From positions 1,612,001-1,676,000 of the forward strand of contig LR134353.1 in NCBI GenBank assembly GCA_900637135.1: 64,000 nt of DNA. The letters run 5' to 3'. Below the pieces are notes generated by a model that made no database searches, was not told the origin of the DNA, and worked only from the letters and a program-made list of their open reading frames with translations. Below, in pieces: positions 16,980-25,550 of this stretch (positions within the stretch are counted from its first letter, which is position 1; every line of letters begins with the position of its first letter). Origin of the DNA: Mycolicibacterium flavescens. GTDB lineage: Bacteria > Actinomycetota > Actinomycetes > Mycobacteriales > Mycobacteriaceae. Made by a program: the position numbers and the translations under genes.

Positions 16980-18184
16980 GTGGACCGTTGGACGGCATCC
17001 GCGTCCTCGAAGTCGCGATGTACGGGTTCGTCCCATCCGCAGGCGCGGTGCTGCGGGAGTGGGGCGCCGACGTGGTCAAGGTCGAACACGCGGTGACCGG
17101 TGATCCGCAGCGTGGACTGCGGCAGACCGGGCTGCTACGCGTCGAAGGCGACCCCAATCCGAACATCGAGCACGCCAACCGGGGCAAGCGCAGCATCGGC
17201 CTCGACATGTCGGTGCCCGAAGGCAAAGAGGTACTGCTGGAGCTGGCCCGACGGGCCGACGTCTTCTTGACCAGCTTCCTGCCGGGACACCGGCAGCGGT
17301 TCGGCATCGACGTCGACGACATCCGCGCGGTGAACCCCGACATCATCTACGCCAGGGGCAGCGCACTCGGTCCGCGCGGCGAGGAGTCCGTCAAGGGCGG
17401 CTACGACATGACGGCGTTCTGGTGCCGTGCGGGCACCGCGGCCACCATCACCCCGCCCGGGACGCCGGGCATGGTCGGCCCGCCGGGACCCGCATACGGG
17501 GACACGATCTCGGGCACGAACCTTGCCGGCGGCATCGCCGCGGCTCTGCTCAAGCGCGAGCGCACCGGGGAGCCGTCGGTGGTCGACGTGTCTCTGTTGG
17601 GAAGCGGCCTCTGGTCGCTCGGGCACACGGTCGCGCTGACCAAGCACCTGGGTGAGCGCATGGAGGCCTTTCCTCCGGGTGTGCACGGGTCGCCGATCAA
17701 CCCGCTCGTCGGGCTGTACCCGACGGCCGACGACCGCTACATCTCGTTCGTGATGATGCAGCCCACGAAGTTCTGGGCCGACGTCTGCACGCACATGGGT
17801 CTTGACGAACTCGCCGACGACCCGCGCTTTGCCACCGTGGAATCCATCGCCGAGAACACCGAGGCGGCGGCGGAGATCCTGAAGGAGGCGATGTCGAAGC
17901 GTCCGCTCGCGGAGTGGAGCGAGCGCTTCGCGACGCTGCTGGGGCCGTGGGCGCCGGTGCAGGACACGCTGCAGGCCGTCGAGGATTCGCAGATCCGCGC
18001 CAACGAGTATCTGGTGCAGGCCGGCGAGCTTGAACTGGTTGCCAACCCGGTCCAGTTCGATGTCAGCGCACCCCAGAGCGGGCCCGCCCCAGGGTTCGCC
18101 GAGCAAACCGACGAAATATTGCTGGAACTCGGCTTGGATTGGGACCGCATCATCGAACTGAAGACGGCCGGCGCCGTCACTTAG
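16976..18184 (+). CDS. CaiB/BaiF family CoA-transferase
   Basis: A 402-residue family III CoA-transferase. The N-terminal GPLDGIRVLEVAMYGFVPSAG, the strand GADVVKVEHAVTGDP and the catalytic aspartate in GGYDMTAFW near residue 144 are intact, as is the later LGPWAPVQDTLQAVEDSQI. It moves CoA between acids without free intermediates. Directly after an aldehyde dehydrogenase, it probably activates the resulting acid, or exchanges CoA between pathway acids. It is translationally coupled to the aldehyde dehydrogenase. Confidence 0.92.
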   Translation: MSGPLDGIRVLEVAMYGFVPSAGAVLREWGADVVKVEHAVTGDPQRGLRQTGLLRVEGDPNPNIEHANRGKRSIGLDMSVPEGKEVLLELARRADVFLTSFLPGHRQRFGIDVDDIRAVNPDIIYARGSALGPRGEESVKGGYDMTAFWCRAGTAATITPPGTPGMVGPPGPAYGDTISGTNLAGGIAAALLKRERTGEPSVVDVSLLGSGLWSLGHTVALTKHLGERMEAFPPGVHGSPINPLVGLYPTADDRYISFVMMQPTKFWADVCTHMGLDELADDPRFATVESIAENTEAAAEILKEAMSKRPLAEWSERFATLLGPWAPVQDTLQAVEDSQIRANEYLVQAGELELVANPVQFDVSAPQSGPAPGFAEQTDEILLELGLDWDRIIELKTAGAVT

Positions 18185-18201
18185 AACCCGAAAGACAGCC
18201 C

Positions 18202-19377
18202 ATGCCCTACGTCGCCTCGATCGGCACATACCTGCCGTGCTGGGGTGCGCCGCTACACCGTGAGCCCGGTGACGACGAGGACGCGATAACCCTCGCCGTC
18301 GAAGCGGGACGGGCGGCGCTGCTTGCCAGCGGGGCGGTCGAGCGGGTGGTGTTGGTCAGCCGCGATCTGCCCCTGCTCGACAGCAGCAATGCGGCGGTGC
18401 TGCTGGCCGGGCTCGGGCTGGACCCGGAACTCGAGGTCGACGAGCGCCTCGGCGGTGCACCCGCCACGCTCGACGCCGTCAGTTCGGCGCGGCCGCGGAC
18501 ATTGATCATCGGCACCGACCTCGAGCCGGCCGGAGCGGCGGCGATTCTCACCGCCGAGCGGGGGCTGCAGGTGCGTACCGCGGCCCGCGTCGCGCGCAGC
18601 CTTCCGGTCCGAACCCGCAAGGCAACTGGTGATGTGCACGACTACGGCGACCCTCGGCTCCTGCACGAGCGTGGGCTCATCGCCTCTCTGGAGGCGGCGT
18701 GGCTGGACACTCCGGCCGCTGTCGCGGGTGTCGACCATTCGTGGGCAGCCGAGCTGACGATCGGCGATCCGCCTCCGCTGCCGACCACCGGTGCGAGCGC
18801 CGGCTTGTTCGCGTTGGCCGGTATGGCCGAACGGAATTCGACGGGCCCGCTGGTCGCCGTCGAACAGGCCAGCCTGTCCGGGATCACGGTCACGGGCGGC
18901 GTCGCAGAGCTGACCCGCCGCGAGCCGGCCGCACGTCCCCAACCCGAGGGCACAATCGTCGGCGACGCCCAGATCCCCATCTCCCTTGCCGCTTACGAAC
19001 GGGCGTTCGAGGCCAAGGTGCGCTGGGAGGCCGGCCGTCACCCGGGTTCGGAGGACCTCGACTTCCCGCCCCGGTACCGGCTGGCCGACAACGCCACGCT
19101 CTCGACCGGGTACGAGCTGATTCCGTTGCCGCGCACGGGTTCCGTCTACACCGAGACCACCGTGCACATCCCGGTGCCCGGTCTGCGCTCGCCCTACTCG
19201 CTGGTGATCGTCGAACTCGACGGCGTCGGCGTGCGCGCTTTGGTGAAGGTGACCGGTGCCGAACCGGGGTCCGTGGACATCGGCACTCGCGGCCGACTCG
19301 CGTTGCGCCGCGTCGCCGTTCGCTCCGGAGTGCCGGACTACGGGTACATGTTCGAGCCGGAAGCAGTGGCGGCGTGA
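18202..19377 (+). CDS. Ketosynthase/HMG-CoA synthase-like protein fused to an OB-fold (DUF35-like) domain
   Basis: A 391-residue protein starting at ATG 18202. The N-terminal two thirds begins VASIGTYLPCWGAPL, like KAS III/HMG-CoA synthase thiolase-fold proteins, but the expected active-site Cys-His-Asn signature is not evident. From about residue 275 (FEAKVRWEAGRHPG) the sequence follows DUF35 OB-fold proteins (GSVYTETTVHIPVPG, then PYSLVIVELDGVGVRALVKV). The zinc-ribbon cysteines usual between these parts are absent (RLADNATLSTGYE). The next gene is an SCP-x thiolase overlapping by four bases; in Ltp2-ChsH2-type aldolases such pairs form a complex. A non-catalytic scaffold or aldolase partner is inferred. 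Confidence 0.78.
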   Translation: MPYVASIGTYLPCWGAPLHREPGDDEDAITLAVEAGRAALLASGAVERVVLVSRDLPLLDSSNAAVLLAGLGLDPELEVDERLGGAPATLDAVSSARPRTLIIGTDLEPAGAAAILTAERGLQVRTAARVARSLPVRTRKATGDVHDYGDPRLLHERGLIASLEAAWLDTPAAVAGVDHSWAAELTIGDPPPLPTTGASAGLFALAGMAERNSTGPLVAVEQASLSGITVTGGVAELTRREPAARPQPEGTIVGDAQIPISLAAYERAFEAKVRWEAGRHPGSEDLDFPPRYRLADNATLSTGYELIPLPRTGSVYTETTVHIPVPGLRSPYSLVIVELDGVGVRALVKVTGAEPGSVDIGTRGRLALRRVAVRSGVPDYGYMFEPEAVAA

Positions 19378-20543
19378 AACGGGTCGCGATCGTCGGCGCC
19401 GGAATGACCGCGTTCGGTGAACATTTCGCGCTCGGCCTCAAAGATCTCCTGCCGATGGCGTTCGCCGAGTGCGCGGCGAGCGTGGACAAGGGCCTGAAGA
19501 AATCGGACCTGCAGGCGGCGTGGTTCGGCGCCATGGGCACCGCCGACGGGTTCCCGGCCGGAATCCTGGCCGATACGCTCGGCCTCCCAGACCTCCCTGT
19601 GACCCGCGTCGAGAACTCGTGTGCCACAGGCAACGACGCGATCCGCAACGCGCTGTTCGGTGTCGCGTCTGGGGCGTTCGACGTCGCGCTGGTGATGGGT
19701 GCCGACAAGTTGCGCGACACCACATCCCGAGACATGTTGTGGGAGTGGGAGGCGATGGCCCGCGACATGGCCTGGGACTACCCGCTCGGCGTGGTCTCGC
19801 CCGCAGGATTCGCATTGCACGTTCGACGCTATCTGCACGAGTCGCCGGCCACGCAGGAACACCTGGCGATGGTCGCGGTCAAGAATCACCGACACGGTGC
19901 GAACAACCCCAAGGCGCGACTGCGATTCGAGATCACCGTCGAACAGGCGATGGAAGCTCCCGTCGTCGTCACCCCGTTCCGGCTTTATGACTGTGCGCCA
20001 CAAAGTGACGGCGCGGCGGCTCTGATACTGGCCTCCGAAGACGTGGTCGATCGATTCACAAACCGCCCGGTATGGATTCGCGGAGTGGGCCTGGGCCTCG
20101 ACTCCGTGATGCACCAACACAAGGCGGATATGACGACGATGCCCGCGACGGTGCGCGCCGCCAAACAGGCTTTTGAGATGGCCAGTCTTGTTCCTAGCGA
20201 TGTTCATGTGGCTGAAGTTCACGATTTCTTCACGGGCATCGAATTGATCAGCTATGAAGATCTGGGATTCGCCGAGAGGTTCGGGGGCCACAAACTCGTC
20301 GAAGCGGAAGTGACGACTATCGGCGGGGGGTTGCCCGTGAACCCGAGCGGAGGGCTGAAGGCCAAGGGGCATCCGCCCGGCGCGACAGGCGTCGCGCAGT
20401 GCGTTGAGCTGTTCGCGCAGCTTCGCGGCGAAGCCGTGAACCAGGTGGACGGTGCTCGGATCGGCCTTGCCCATAACATTGGCGGGCCAACGGCGGTGGC
20501 GGCGGTGACCATCCTGGAAGGAGACGGCAATGGCGCAGGGTAG
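19374..20543 (+). CDS. SCP-x type thiolase / lipid-transfer aldolase-like protein
   Basis: A 389-residue thiolase-superfamily protein starting at GTG 19374 (GTGA overlap with the previous gene). Landmarks are the cysteine in RVENSCATGNDAIR near residue 83, EVHDFFTGIE near 283 and GGLKAKGHPPGATGVAQ near 327. This pattern is that of SCP-x thiolases and Ltp aldolases, which cleave 3-keto- or 3-hydroxyacyl-CoA side chains. It overlaps the first yrbE gene by 14 bp, tying degradation and import in one transcript. Whether it is a thiolase or retro-aldolase depends on its partner protein and cannot be read from sequence. Confidence 0.87.
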   Translation: MKRVAIVGAGMTAFGEHFALGLKDLLPMAFAECAASVDKGLKKSDLQAAWFGAMGTADGFPAGILADTLGLPDLPVTRVENSCATGNDAIRNALFGVASGAFDVALVMGADKLRDTTSRDMLWEWEAMARDMAWDYPLGVVSPAGFALHVRRYLHESPATQEHLAMVAVKNHRHGANNPKARLRFEITVEQAMEAPVVVTPFRLYDCAPQSDGAAALILASEDVVDRFTNRPVWIRGVGLGLDSVMHQHKADMTTMPATVRAAKQAFEMASLVPSDVHVAEVHDFFTGIELISYEDLGFAERFGGHKLVEAEVTTIGGGLPVNPSGGLKAKGHPPGATGVAQCVELFAQLRGEAVNQVDGARIGLAHNIGGPTAVAAVTILEGDGNGAG

Positions 20544-21342
20544 TGGACCGGAACGGTGGTCTGCCGGTCTACCGCCGTTGCGGAATCTGGCTGGGCCGAT
20601 GCAGGCGGTCGGGGCGTTGTTTGCGATGTCGGCTGATGCGGTGCGGTTTGTGTTTCGTCGGCCGTTTCAGTGGCGGGAGTTTTTGGAGCAGTGTTGGTTT
20701 ATTGCTCGGGTGTCGTTGGCGCCGACGTTGTTGGTGGCGATTCCGTTCACGGTGTTGGTGTCGTTCACGTTGAACATCTTGTTGCGGGAGTTGGGTGCGG
20801 CTGATCTGTCGGGTGCGGGTGCGGCGTTTGGTGCGGTGACTCAGGTGGGTCCGATCGTGACGGTGTTGATCGTGGCCGGTGCCGGTGCGACGGCGATGTG
20901 TGCTGATCTGGGGTCGCGCACGATCCGCGAGGAGATTGATGCGATGGAGGTGCTGGGCATCAACCCGGTCCAGCGTTTGGTGACCCCGCGCATGTTGGCC
21001 TCGGGGTTGGTGGCGCTGTTGCTCAACAGTCTGGTGGTGATCATCGGGATCCTGGGTGGTTACACGTTTTCGGTGTTCATCCAGGATGTGAACCCGGGTG
21101 CGTTCGCGGCGGGGATCACGCTGTTGACCGGTGTGCCTGAGGTGATCATTTCGTGTGTGAAGGCGGCGTTGTTTGGTCTGATCGCCGGGTTGGTGGCGTG
21201 TTTTCGCGGGTTGACGATCACCGGTGGTGGCGCCAAGGCGGTCGGTAACGCGGTCAACGAGACGGTGGTGTATGCGTTCATGGCGTTGTTCGTGATCAAC
21301 GTGGTGGTGACCGCGATCGGTATTCGGATGACGACGGGCTGA
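20530..21342 (+). CDS. yrbEA: YrbE-type Mce permease subunit A
   Basis: A 270-residue MlaE/YrbE permease. The signature E-E-I-D-A-M-E-V-L-G-I near residue 137 and five to six hydrophobic segments (notably IARVSLAPTLLVAIPFTVLV, LVALLLNSLVVIIGILGGY, AFMALFVINVVVTAIGI) are present. With YrbEB it forms the membrane channel of the Mce lipid importer, energised by an MceG ATPase encoded elsewhere. Its codon use is striking: many TTG, TTT, GTG and GGT codons compared with the C-ending codons of neighbouring genes. Confidence 0.95.
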   Translation: MAQGSGPERWSAGLPPLRNLAGPMQAVGALFAMSADAVRFVFRRPFQWREFLEQCWFIARVSLAPTLLVAIPFTVLVSFTLNILLRELGAADLSGAGAAFGAVTQVGPIVTVLIVAGAGATAMCADLGSRTIREEIDAMEVLGINPVQRLVTPRMLASGLVALLLNSLVVIIGILGGYTFSVFIQDVNPGAFAAGITLLTGVPEVIISCVKAALFGLIAGLVACFRGLTITGGGAKAVGNAVNETVVYAFMALFVINVVVTAIGIRMTTG

Positions 21343-21355
21343 TCGGGAGCTATCG

Positions 21356-22213
21356 ATGGGAACCGTACAAGTTCTGCGCAGCACCTATCCGCGCCTGACT
21401 CGGGGGGCGCGCAAGCCGGTCGACTTTTTGGGTCGCATCGGCGATCACATGTTGTTTTATCTGCGTGCTCTGGCCGGGGTGCCGCACGCGTCGGTGCATT
21501 TCCGCAAGGAGATCGTGCGGTTGATCGCTGAGATCTCGATGGGTGCGGGGACGTTGGCGATGATCGGCGGCACGGTGGCCATTGTCGGCTTCTTGACGCT
21601 GGCGGCCGGTGGCACCTTGGCGGTGCAGGGGTATTCGTCGTTGGGCGACATCGGGATCGAGGCGCTGACCGGGTTTTTGGCGGCATTTATCAACGTGCGT
21701 ATCGCGGCCCCGACGGTGGCCGGGATCGGGTTGGCGGCCACGTTTGGGGCGGGGGTGACCGCGCAGTTGGGCGCGATGCGCATCAACGAGGAGATCGATG
21801 CGTTGGAGTCGATGGCGATCCGGCCGATCGAGTATCTGGTGTCGACCCGGCTGATCGCGGGGATGGTGGCGATCACCCCGCTGTACTCGATCGCGGTGAT
21901 CTTGTCGTTTGTTGCCAGCCAGTTCACCACCGTGGTGTTGTTCGGCCAGTCCGGCGGGCTGTATGACCATTACTTCGACACGTTTTTGAATCCGATCGAC
22001 CTGTTGTGGTCATTTTTGCAGGCGGTGCTGATGGCCATCACGATCCTGTTGGTACACACCTATTTCGGCTACTTCGCCTCCGGCGGCCCATCGGGGGTGG
22101 GCGTTGCGGTCGGTAACGCGGTGCGCACCTCGCTGGTGATCGTCGTGTCGGTCACCCTGCTGGTATCCCTGGCCGTCTACGGTTCCAACGGCAACTTCAA
22201 CCTGTCGGGATAG
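21356..22213 (+). CDS. yrbEB: YrbE-type Mce permease subunit B
   Basis: A 285-residue second permease subunit, 13 bp after yrbEA. It carries the family motif E-E-I-D-A-L-E-S-M-A-I near residue 144 and hydrophobic helices such as LIAEISMGAGTLAMIGGTVA and SLVIVVSVTLLVSLAVYG. The first two thirds shows the same G/T-rich codon use as yrbEA, whereas its last part reverts to the C-ending codons of the mce genes. It would pair with YrbEA in the Mce transporter. Confidence 0.95.
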   Translation: MGTVQVLRSTYPRLTRGARKPVDFLGRIGDHMLFYLRALAGVPHASVHFRKEIVRLIAEISMGAGTLAMIGGTVAIVGFLTLAAGGTLAVQGYSSLGDIGIEALTGFLAAFINVRIAAPTVAGIGLAATFGAGVTAQLGAMRINEEIDALESMAIRPIEYLVSTRLIAGMVAITPLYSIAVILSFVASQFTTVVLFGQSGGLYDHYFDTFLNPIDLLWSFLQAVLMAITILLVHTYFGYFASGGPSGVGVAVGNAVRTSLVIVVSVTLLVSLAVYGSNGNFNLSG

Positions 22214-22221
22214 AGGCGCCG

Positions 22222-23418
22222 GTGAAAAGCAGTGTGGTACGTCCCCTGACAGGGTTGGCCCTGATCGTCACGATCGTTCTGATCGTCGCATTGGCGGTGG
22301 CCCTGTTCCAGGGCAGCTTCACCAAAACCGTTCCCGTGACGGTGATCTCGGAGCGGGCCGGCCTGGTGATGAACAACGACGCCGAAGTGAAGATGCGAGG
22401 CGTCGACGTCGGCAAGGTCGAGTCGATCGAGACCCGCACGGACGGCACGGCAGCGCTGCACCTGGCGATGGATCCGGCGCAGATGCACCTCATCCCGTCG
22501 AACGTCGACGTCGACATCGCGTCGACGACAGTGTTCGGCTCGAAGTTCGTTCAGATGAAGCCCCCGGAGAATCCGTCGGCCGAGAAGTTGCGTCCGGGTC
22601 AGGTCATTCAAAGTGGCAGCGTCACCGTCGAGATCAATACGGTGTTCCAACAGCTGGTCAACGTGCTCGACAAGATCGACCCCGCGAAGCTGAACCAGAC
22701 GCTGGGTGCGATCGCCACCGCCTTCAACGGTCGAGGGGAGCAGTTCGGCCAGACGTTGGTCGACTTCAACGCGTTGTTGGCCAAGATCGATCCGAGCCTG
22801 CCGAATCTGGAAGCCGGCATCGAGGCCGCGGTACCGGCGTTCACCGCCTATGCCGACGCGGCACCCGATCTGATGTCGACGATCCGCAGCACCACATCGG
22901 TGAGCAACTCCATCGTCGACCAGGAGCAAAATCTCGATACTTTCCTGGTCAGCGCAATCGGGTTGGCAGACATCGGCAACGACGTGATCGGCGGAAACCG
23001 TGAGGCGCTCGGCGATGTGCTGGAAAACCTGGTCCCCACCGCTGAGTTGCTCAACCTCTACCGCAAGTCGCTGTGGTGTGGCATCGGCGGGCTGGTGCCC
23101 TTCGCGAAGTCACCCCCGCAGTTCTCGGGCGTATTGGTGAATGCCGGTCTGACCCTCGGCGTCGAGCGATACCGCTTTCCGGGAGACCTGCCCAAGGTCG
23201 CCGCCAAGAGCGGGGGACGCGACTACTGCCAAGAACTCGGCCTACCCGAATTGCCGCCAGAGTTCGTGCCGCCCGCGCTCGTCGGGGACGTCGGCTCCAA
23301 TCCGGCGCAGTACGGAAACGCGGGAATTCTGCTGAACTCCGAGGGCCTCAAGAACTGGTTGTTCGGGCCGCTCGATGGGCCGCCGCGTAACACTGCGCAG
23401 ATCGGAATGCCGGGATGA
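22222..23418 (+). CDS. mceA: Mce family protein, subunit A
   Basis: A 398-residue Mce protein from GTG 22222. It has one N-terminal membrane helix (residues 9-30), an MlaD/MCE beta domain at about 33-115 (ERAGLVMNNDAEVKMRGVDVGKVESI), then a long helical region (130-280) that in Mce complexes builds the lipid tunnel across the periplasm. Cysteines in LWCGIGG and DYCQELG in the tail may pair. First of six mce genes, 8 bp after yrbEB. The subunit letter is from gene order; the locus number (mce1-mce8) cannot be assigned by eye. Confidence 0.94.
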   Translation: MKSSVVRPLTGLALIVTIVLIVALAVALFQGSFTKTVPVTVISERAGLVMNNDAEVKMRGVDVGKVESIETRTDGTAALHLAMDPAQMHLIPSNVDVDIASTTVFGSKFVQMKPPENPSAEKLRPGQVIQSGSVTVEINTVFQQLVNVLDKIDPAKLNQTLGAIATAFNGRGEQFGQTLVDFNALLAKIDPSLPNLEAGIEAAVPAFTAYADAAPDLMSTIRSTTSVSNSIVDQEQNLDTFLVSAIGLADIGNDVIGGNREALGDVLENLVPTAELLNLYRKSLWCGIGGLVPFAKSPPQFSGVLVNAGLTLGVERYRFPGDLPKVAAKSGGRDYCQELGLPELPPEFVPPALVGDVGSNPAQYGNAGILLNSEGLKNWLFGPLDGPPRNTAQIGMPG

Positions 23419-24440
23419 CGGGATCAACGGGCACTCTCATCAAGTTCGCCGTCTTCGGAGTCATCATGACGGTCCTGACGGCCTTCCTGTTCTTGATCTT
23501 CAGTGATTCGAGAGGCGGTGACACCGAGGGGTACAAGGCGGTGTTCACCGATGCCTCCCGTCTCAAGACGGGCGACAGCGTGCGAATCGCGGGGATCCGG
23601 GTCGGCACCGTGCAGAGCGTGTCGCTGCAGCCGGACCGAAATGTCCTCGTCGAGTTCGACGCGGACAAGAGCACCAAGCTGACCACCGGCACACGGGCTG
23701 CCATCCGGTATCTCAACCTCACCGGGGATCGTTACCTGGAACTGCTCGACACACCGGACTCCACCCGGATCCTGCCCAAGGGCGCCACGATTCCCGCCGA
23801 CCGGACAGCGCCGGCGCTCGACCTGGACCTGCTGCTCGGCGGGCTGAAGCCGGTGATCCAAGGCCTGAATCCGGAAGATGTGAACGGATTGACCTCGTCG
23901 CTGATCCAGATCCTGCAGGGCCAGGGCGGCACCTTGGAGTCGCTGCTGTCGAAGTCGTCCTCGTTCACCAACTCGCTGGCCGACAACAACCAGGTGATCG
24001 AGCAGTTGATCGATGAACTGCGGACGGTGCTCGACACATTGTCCAAAGACGGCGAGGAGTTCTCCGGCACGATCGACCGGTTGCACCGACTGGTCGAAGG
24101 GCTGTCCGCGGACCGCGACCCAATCGGCGAGGCCATCGAACAACTGGACAACGGCACGTCGTCGCTGGCCGACCTGCTCGGACGTACCCGTCAGCCGCTG
24201 GACCATACGGTCAACGAGTTGCACCGGCTCGCGCCTCTGGTCGGAAACGATCTGCCGCGCTTGGACGCGACCCTGCAGCGTCTTCCCGAGATCTACCGCA
24301 AGCTCGCCCGCGTCGGCTCTTATGGGGCGTTCTTCCCGTACTACATCTGCGGCATCACGTTCCGCGCCAGCGACCTGGAAGGCCGAACCGTGGTGTTCCC
24401 CTGGGTCAAGCAAGAAACGGGAAGGTGCGCTGAAGAGTAG
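23415..24440 (+). CDS. mceB: Mce family protein, subunit B
   Basis: A 341-residue Mce protein, ATGA-coupled to mceA. A membrane helix at residues 9-27 (FAVFGVIMTVLTAFLFLIF) precedes an MCE domain with FTDASRLKTGDSVRIAGIRV near 43, then a coiled helical segment (150-280) and a short cysteine-containing tail. As part of the hexameric MceABCDEF assembly it would line the substrate tunnel. Confidence 0.94.
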   Translation: MTGSTGTLIKFAVFGVIMTVLTAFLFLIFSDSRGGDTEGYKAVFTDASRLKTGDSVRIAGIRVGTVQSVSLQPDRNVLVEFDADKSTKLTTGTRAAIRYLNLTGDRYLELLDTPDSTRILPKGATIPADRTAPALDLDLLLGGLKPVIQGLNPEDVNGLTSSLIQILQGQGGTLESLLSKSSSFTNSLADNNQVIEQLIDELRTVLDTLSKDGEEFSGTIDRLHRLVEGLSADRDPIGEAIEQLDNGTSSLADLLGRTRQPLDHTVNELHRLAPLVGNDLPRLDATLQRLPEIYRKLARVGSYGAFFPYYICGITFRASDLEGRTVVFPWVKQETGRCAEE

Positions 24441-25550
24441 ATGGACAAGTACAGGGGCTCCCGTCTCATCAGGGCCGGCGTCATCGGCGTCGTGCTGGTG
24501 ATCCTTGTGATCACCGTCGGGTTGCAGCCGGAGCGGCTGATGTCGTATGCCACCGGGCTGCGGTATCAGGCACTGTTCACCGAAGCCGGCGGCCTCGCGG
24601 GAGGTAACGACGTCACGTTGTCCGGGATCAAGGTCGGCTCGGTCTCGTCGATCGAACTCGTCAACGGCGATGCGCTGGTTGATTTCACTATCCAGAGCAA
24701 GTACGCGCTCGGCTCGGACTCCACCGCACAGATCCGCACCGGGACGTTGCTCGGTGAGCGGGTGTTGGCACTCGAGTCGGCGGGCAGCGGCACGCTCGAC
24801 CGCAGCAAGCCCATCCCGACGTCGCGGACATCGTCGCCGTACTCGCTGACCGATGCAATCAGCGATCTCACCGCCAACGCCGCGGCCACCAACACCGACA
24901 CGCTGAACCAGTCGCTGGACACGCTGGCCGCGACGCTCGATCAGGTTGCGCCGCAACTCGGTCCGACGTTCGACGGACTGTCTCGGCTGTCGCAGTCGCT
25001 CAACAACCGCAACCAGAGCCTCGCCGAGTTGCTGAAGACCGCCGGCGATGTCACCGGGATCTTCGCCGAACGTAGCAATCAGGTGAACTCGCTCATCCTC
25101 AACGCCAATGACCTGCTGGCGGTGCTCAACGAACGTCGGCATGCGATCGTGAGCCTGCTGAACGCCGCCTCCGCGGTTTCGCAGGAGCTCACCGGCGTGG
25201 TTGCCGAGAACGAGCAGGAGCTCGCGCCTACGCTCGACAAGCTCAACGAGGTGGTGGCGGTGCTGGAAAAGAACAGGGACAACCTGGCCAAAATGCTGCC
25301 AGGAGCGGCGAAATACTATCTGACACAAGGCGAGATCGTGTCAAACGGTGCGTACTACAACGCGTTGGTTCCGAACGTGATCCCATTGCCGCCCGCAATA
25401 CTCCAGCCGTTCATGGACTACGCCTTCGGCTTCCGCCGCGGCATGGACGCGGGCCAACCGCCCGACAATGCCGGACCACGGGCGGAACTACCGTTCCCCG
25501 TCAACGCCATTCCGCAGCCAGGAGATCTTCCCGATGACGGCACCCCGTAA
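24441..25550 (+). CDS. mceC: Mce family protein, subunit C
   Basis: A 369-residue Mce protein whose ATG directly follows the mceB stop. N-terminal membrane helix (GVIGVVLVILVITVGL), MCE domain near residues 35-110 (FTEAGGLAGGNDVTLSGIKV) and a long helical region rich in Asn/Leu heptads (150-285), ending in a Pro-rich tail that overlaps the mceD start by 17 bp. Role as for the other tunnel-forming subunits. Confidence 0.94.
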   Translation: MDKYRGSRLIRAGVIGVVLVILVITVGLQPERLMSYATGLRYQALFTEAGGLAGGNDVTLSGIKVGSVSSIELVNGDALVDFTIQSKYALGSDSTAQIRTGTLLGERVLALESAGSGTLDRSKPIPTSRTSSPYSLTDAISDLTANAAATNTDTLNQSLDTLAATLDQVAPQLGPTFDGLSRLSQSLNNRNQSLAELLKTAGDVTGIFAERSNQVNSLILNANDLLAVLNERRHAIVSLLNAASAVSQELTGVVAENEQELAPTLDKLNEVVAVLEKNRDNLAKMLPGAAKYYLTQGEIVSNGAYYNALVPNVIPLPPAILQPFMDYAFGFRRGMDAGQPPDNAGPRAELPFPVNAIPQPGDLPDDGTP

